DNA of 64,000 nucleotides from Paenilisteria newyorkensis (GTDB lineage Bacteria > Bacillota > Bacilli > Lactobacillales > Listeriaceae): NCBI RefSeq assembly GCF_000766145.1, contig NZ_JNFB01000008.1:1-64000 (forward strand), in the 5' to 3' direction. Shown here in pieces: positions 57,788 through 64,000 of the stretch. Each line of letters starts with the position of its first letter. The stretch's first letter is position 1. The notes beneath the pieces are model-generated. The model was not told where the DNA came from. It saw only the letters and a program-made list of their open reading frames with translations, and ran no database searches. The position numbers and the translations under genes are program-made.

Positions 57788-59218
57788 TTAACGTTTGTTC
57801 ATCTCATCGACTAAAATTTCGTTTACCATTGTTGGATTTGCTTGACCTTTTGTTGCTTTCATAACTTGTCCAACTAGGAAACCAACCGCGCGATCTTTTC
57901 CGTTTTTGAAATCGGTCACGGATTGCTCGTTTTGGTCAAGGATGCCAGAAATGATGCCTCTTAGTTCGCCAGCGTCGGAAATTTGAATAAGACCTTTCGC
58001 TTTCACGACTTCCTCTGCGTCCCCACCGTTCGTGATTAACTCACGGAAAACTTTCTTCGCAATTTTGGAAGAAATCGTGCCTTTTTCGATAAGTCCAATC
58101 ATGCCAGCTAGGTTTTCAGGTGTTAATTTCGTATCGGCAAGTTCTTGTTGCTCGGCGTTTAAATAAGCCGAAACTTCGCCCATTAACCAGTTAGATGCTT
58201 GTTTTGCATCGGCACCTTTTGCGATTGTTGCTTCAAAGAAATCGGACATCTCTTTTGTTAGCGTCAGTACCATCGCATCGTATGCTGGGAGGCCTAAATC
58301 CGCAACGTAGCGCGCTTGGCGTTTATCTGGAAGCTCCGGAATTTCAGCACGAATGCGTTCTTTCCAAGCGTCATCAATATATAAATCTACCAAATCTGGC
58401 TCTGGGAAATAACGATAATCGTCCGAACCTTCTTTAATACGCATCAACGTCGTTTTACCAGTTGCTTCCTCAAAACGGCGCGTTTCTTGTTCAATAATGC
58501 CACCAGCCATCAAAACTTCTGCTTGGCGCTTGATTTCATATTCGATACCTTTACGCACGTTGTTGAAGGAGTTCAAGTTTTTAAGCTCGGTTTTCACGCC
58601 GAATTCTTCTTGACCAACTGGACGAATCGAGATATTTGCATCACAACGCATCGATCCTTCTTCCATTTTCACATCAGAAACGCCTGTGTATTGGATGATG
58701 GATTTGATTTTTTCAAGGTAAGCATAAGCCTCGTCAGCCGTACGCATATCTGGCTCAGACACGATTTCAACAAGCGGCGTACCTTGACGGTTAAGATCCA
58801 CAAGTGAGTAGCCATGCGATGTATGCGTATTTTTACCTGCATCCTCTTCTAAATGAAGGCGTGTGACACCGATACGCTTCTTCTCGCCGTTTACTTCCAC
58901 GTCAATCCAGCCATGTTCGCCGATTGGTTTATCGAATTGCGAAATTTGGTAGGCTTTCGGATTATCCGGATAGAAATAGTTTTTGCGGTCGAATTTCGTA
59001 TGTTCTGCGATTTCACAGTTAATTGCCATCGCTGCTTTCATGCCGTATTCTACTGCTTTTTTATTCAAAACTGGCAAGACGCCTGGCATTCCAAGGTCGA
59101 CCACATGGGTATTGGTATTCGGTTCAGCGCCAAAATGAGCAGGTGCCGGCGAAAAGATTTTGGATTCTGTTTTCAATTCTACATGGACCTCAAGTCCGAT
59201 TACTGTTTCAAAATTCAT
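57788..59218 (-). CDS. gatB: aspartyl/glutamyl-tRNA amidotransferase subunit B
   Basis: 476 residues, normal for GatB. It activates mischarged Glu-tRNA-Gln and Asp-tRNA-Asn for amidation. The cradle domain starts [25 protein letters not shown] and holds [41 protein letters not shown] and EEDAGK(N); the C-terminal YqeY-like tail domain (about 330-476) binds tRNA. Last gene of gatCAB. Confidence 0.97.
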   Translation of the reverse strand: MNFETVIGLEVHVELKTESKIFSPAPAHFGAEPNTNTHVVDLGMPGVLPVLNKKAVEYGMKAAMAINCEIAEHTKFDRKNYFYPDNPKAYQISQFDKPIGEHGWIDVEVNGEKKRIGVTRLHLEEDAGKNTHTSHGYSLVDLNRQGTPLVEIVSEPDMRTADEAYAYLEKIKSIIQYTGVSDVKMEEGSMRCDANISIRPVGQEEFGVKTELKNLNSFNNVRKGIEYEIKRQAEVLMAGGIIEQETRRFEEATGKTTLMRIKEGSDDYRYFPEPDLVDLYIDDAWKERIRAEIPELPDKRQARYVADLGLPAYDAMVLTLTKEMSDFFEATIAKGADAKQASNWLMGEVSAYLNAEQQELADTKLTPENLAGMIGLIEKGTISSKIAKKVFRELITNGGDAEEVVKAKGLIQISDAGELRGIISGILDQNEQSVTDFKNGKDRAVGFLVGQVMKATKGQANPTMVNEILVDEMNKR

Positions 59219-59233
59219 ATGTCTCGCCCTCCC

Positions 59234-60685
59234 CTATAAACTTGGTTTTTCTTTATGGAATTCTGTAGCTTGTTCAAACGCATGTGCGACACGGTAAATC
59301 GTTTTTTCATCGAAGTAGTTACCAATCACTTGCAAACCGACTGGCATACCTTCTGAAAGGCCACAAGGAACCGAAATCGCCGGAAGTCCAGCCAAGTTAA
59401 TCGGAATCGTCAACAAGTCATTCAGGTACATCGTGATTGGATCATGAATCAAGCCACCGATATCAAACGCGACAGTTGGCGCACTTGGGCCGATAATAAC
59501 ATCGTAATCCTTAAACACATTCGCGAAATCTTGCTTGATCAACGTACGTGCTTGTTGTCCTTTTTTGTAGTAAGCATCGTAATAACCTGAGCTTAGGGCA
59601 AAAGTTCCAAGCATGATGCGGCGTTTTACCTCATCGCCAAAACCTTCTGCGCGTGATTTTTTGTACAATTCTTCTAATGTGTGCGCGTTTGGTGAACGGT
59701 AACCGTAACGGACGCCATCAAAACGAGCAAGGTTAGAAGATGCTTCACTAGATGCTAGAATATAATAACTCGCAACGCCATATTCGGAATGAGGTAATGA
59801 CACTTCATCCCAAGTCGCGCCCAAGTCTTCTAATGTTTTCAATGCTTTTAGAACCGCTTCTTTCACGCCTGGTTCCACGCCTTCACCGATATACTCTTTT
59901 GGTACACCGATACGCAGGCCTTTAATATCCCCTGTCAAATGAGCAGCGAAGTTCTCCACTGGTTGATCGATCGACGTTGAGTCATACGGATCCACACCAG
60001 AAATTGCTTCTAACAAGTACGCATTATCTTCCACCGTACGCGTAATTGGTCCAATTTGATCAAGCGAAGAAGCAAAGGCGATTAAACCATAACGGGAAAC
60101 GCGGCCATATGTAGGTTTCATCCCAACAACACCACAGAATGCAGCAGGTTGACGAATCGAACCACCAGTATCTGATCCCAATGAAAATAAAACTTCACCA
60201 GCGGCAACACTCGCAGCACTACCACCCGAAGAGCCACCAGGTACTTTGTTTAAATTCCACGGATTCGTCGTTGTTTGGAAATAAGAATTCTCCGTTGACG
60301 AACCCATCGCAAACTCATCCAAGTTTACTTTTCCGATATTGATTGTTTGCGCGGCTTTTAATTTTTGCATAACCGTTGCATCATAAATTGGATCAAAGTT
60401 CTCCAAAATTTTACTTGCAGCAGTCGTACGTAAATTTTTCGTCACGATATTATCTTTAATCCCGATTGGAAGACCAGCTAGCATATTATTCGGATCAATC
60501 CCAGCATCCCCAAGTTCTTCCGCAACATCTAGCGCTTTATCACGATTTAACGTAATGAACGATTTCACTTTATCCTCAACAGCATCAATGCGGTCAAATG
60601 ATTCTTTCACAAGATCGTATGGCGCGATTTCTTTTTTCACAAGCTTTTCATGTAAATCTTTTACCGAATGCTCAAATAATCCCAA
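59234..60685 (-). CDS. gatA: aspartyl/glutamyl-tRNA amidotransferase subunit A
   Basis: 483 residues. Amidase-signature subunit that makes ammonia from glutamine. The Lys-Ser-Ser triad lies in GLPIGIKDN (about 79), [14 protein letters not shown] (about 154) and [15 protein letters not shown] (about 178). Lies 15 bases before gatB. Confidence 0.97.
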   Translation of the reverse strand: MGLFEHSVKDLHEKLVKKEIAPYDLVKESFDRIDAVEDKVKSFITLNRDKALDVAEELGDAGIDPNNMLAGLPIGIKDNIVTKNLRTTAASKILENFDPIYDATVMQKLKAAQTINIGKVNLDEFAMGSSTENSYFQTTTNPWNLNKVPGGSSGGSAASVAAGEVLFSLGSDTGGSIRQPAAFCGVVGMKPTYGRVSRYGLIAFASSLDQIGPITRTVEDNAYLLEAISGVDPYDSTSIDQPVENFAAHLTGDIKGLRIGVPKEYIGEGVEPGVKEAVLKALKTLEDLGATWDEVSLPHSEYGVASYYILASSEASSNLARFDGVRYGYRSPNAHTLEELYKKSRAEGFGDEVKRRIMLGTFALSSGYYDAYYKKGQQARTLIKQDFANVFKDYDVIIGPSAPTVAFDIGGLIHDPITMYLNDLLTIPINLAGLPAISVPCGLSEGMPVGLQVIGNYFDEKTIYRVAHAFEQATEFHKEKPSL

Positions 60686-60711
60686 ATTAATTCCCTCCTG
60701 ATTTGTCTGAA

Positions 60712-61005
60712 TTAGTCTTCCATAATTGTCGGTACTTTAAACATGCCATCTTGTTTATCAGGCGCATTCTTCAGCACTTCTTCGCGCGGTAAGCCTGCAA
60801 TCGATGCATCTTCGCGTAATACATTCGATACTTCAATCGCATGCGATGTCGGCTCTACATTCGCCGTATCTAGCTCATCTAATTTCTCCACCATGTGAAT
60901 GATGTTCCCTAATTGTTTCGCAAAGTTTTCCGCCTCTTGGTCACTCACTTCTAAACGCGCCAAGTTCGCCACTCGCTCTACTGTTTCTTTTGAAATAGTT
61001 GTCAA
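60712..61005 (-). CDS. gatC: aspartyl/glutamyl-tRNA amidotransferase subunit C
   Basis: 97 residues that wrap around GatA and join it to GatB. Typical start [39 protein letters not shown] and [21 protein letters not shown] motif. AAGGAGG precedes the ATG. Confidence 0.96.
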   Translation of the reverse strand: MTTISKETVERVANLARLEVSDQEAENFAKQLGNIIHMVEKLDELDTANVEPTSHAIEVSNVLREDASIAGLPREEVLKNAPDKQDGMFKVPTIMED

Positions 61006-61308
61006 AATTTTTCCTCCTTTAAATAGTTGGATTCTCCCAGCTAATTTGATAGGTAACTGAGCCCACCTTTTATAGTGTAGGCTCTACATCTTGCTTTAAA
61101 CAAATCGAGCGAAAGCGTTTGGATACCGCAAGTTTGGAACGAATAACCGCTCACTTTGTTCACGCTTATATTGGGACTGCAACTCATTACATGCTGAACA
61201 GTCCCAACAAAGCGGAGTGTACGATTTATACACGAGAACCGGAAGTCCATCAAACTTGTGAAATCCGAGCGCTTGTCGCCGATTTATCTAGAGTATCCGC
61301 CATTTTAT
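61006..61308. other. intergenic region between camS and gatC
   Basis: 303 bp without a credible gene; a 70-codon minus frame here is a shadow of the repeat. It must hold the gatCAB promoter and the camS terminator, but most of it is repeat copy 2. Confidence 0.5.
61093..61287. repeat. dispersed intergenic repeat, copy 2
   Basis: 195 bp, opposite orientation to copy 1. Ends match copy 1; the middle carries extra nested hairpins (CCGCT...AGCGG, TTGGGACTG/CAGTCCCAA). The arms GGATACCGCAAGTTTG and (inverted) GGATTTCACAAGTTTG differ from copy 1 in sequence, yet still pair with each other. Confidence 0.65.

Positions 61309-64000
<2,692 letters not shown>

Overview
The window looks like the chromosome of a low-GC Gram-positive bacterium. 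It is most likely a Listeria species or close relative, though probably not L. monocytogenes itself. The main reason is the right-hand block, which runs rlmCD-type methyltransferase, secreted protein, diacylglycerol kinase, gatB, gatA, gatC, camS lipoprotein, ligA, all on the minus strand, an order I recall from Listeria. AGGAGG-type ribosome sites and PSA-like phage genes agree with this. The genus call is inference; no rRNA gene is present.

Left host region (1-12595). It holds a RelE/HigB-type toxin gene with its promoter and operator, an unknown acidic protein, and a DUF3311 + sodium:solute symporter pair. A tryptophan-breakdown island follows. One unit is MFS transporter-kynureninase-alanine dehydrogenase (minus strand), facing a divergent Lrp/AsnC regulator across a region with two copies of a palindromic site. 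A second unit is an FmdA-type amidase and an APC permease with its own promoter. No tryptophan dioxygenase is visible, so the set fits use of imported kynurenine or formylkynurenine, giving alanine, pyruvate and anthranilate. Small hypothetical genes, a YdeI-like gene, an NTF2-like gene and an arsenate reductase follow.

Prophage (12596-54156, about 41.5 kb). A complete-looking temperate siphophage is inserted in the 3' end of the rlmCD-type gene. A 20-bp identical core marks attL and attR. The phage supplies a replacement C-terminus, and the gene's original last codons and terminator now lie 41.5 kb away beside attL. From attR inward come integrase, an ImmA-like gene without the zinc motif, a membrane DUF4352 protein and two XRE regulators (plus strand). 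Then come cro, antirepressor, an early region of many small genes, recombination and replication genes (putative annealing protein, PD-(D/E)XK nuclease, SSB, DnaD-type initiator with internal iterons), ArpU, a terminator-flanked control region, terminase, portal, capsid, tail, baseplate, holin, endolysin and a secreted SH3b protein (minus strand). At least ten genes shorter than 60 codons with good ribosome sites are reported here.

Most notable points: a glycine/histidine-rich gene between terminase and portal enclosed by 28-bp inverted repeats; a tail tube gene whose CCC-T context predicts a +1 frameshift into a 251-codon FN3/Ig-like extension; iterons whose 11-bp period ignores the reading frame; an opposite-strand gene overlapping a small membrane-protein gene; and a structured intergenic repeat at 55552-55680 and 61093-61287.

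Right host region (54112-64000). The rlmCD-type gene, a membrane-anchored protein, dgkB, gatCAB, camS and the 3' part of ligA, which runs off the window end.
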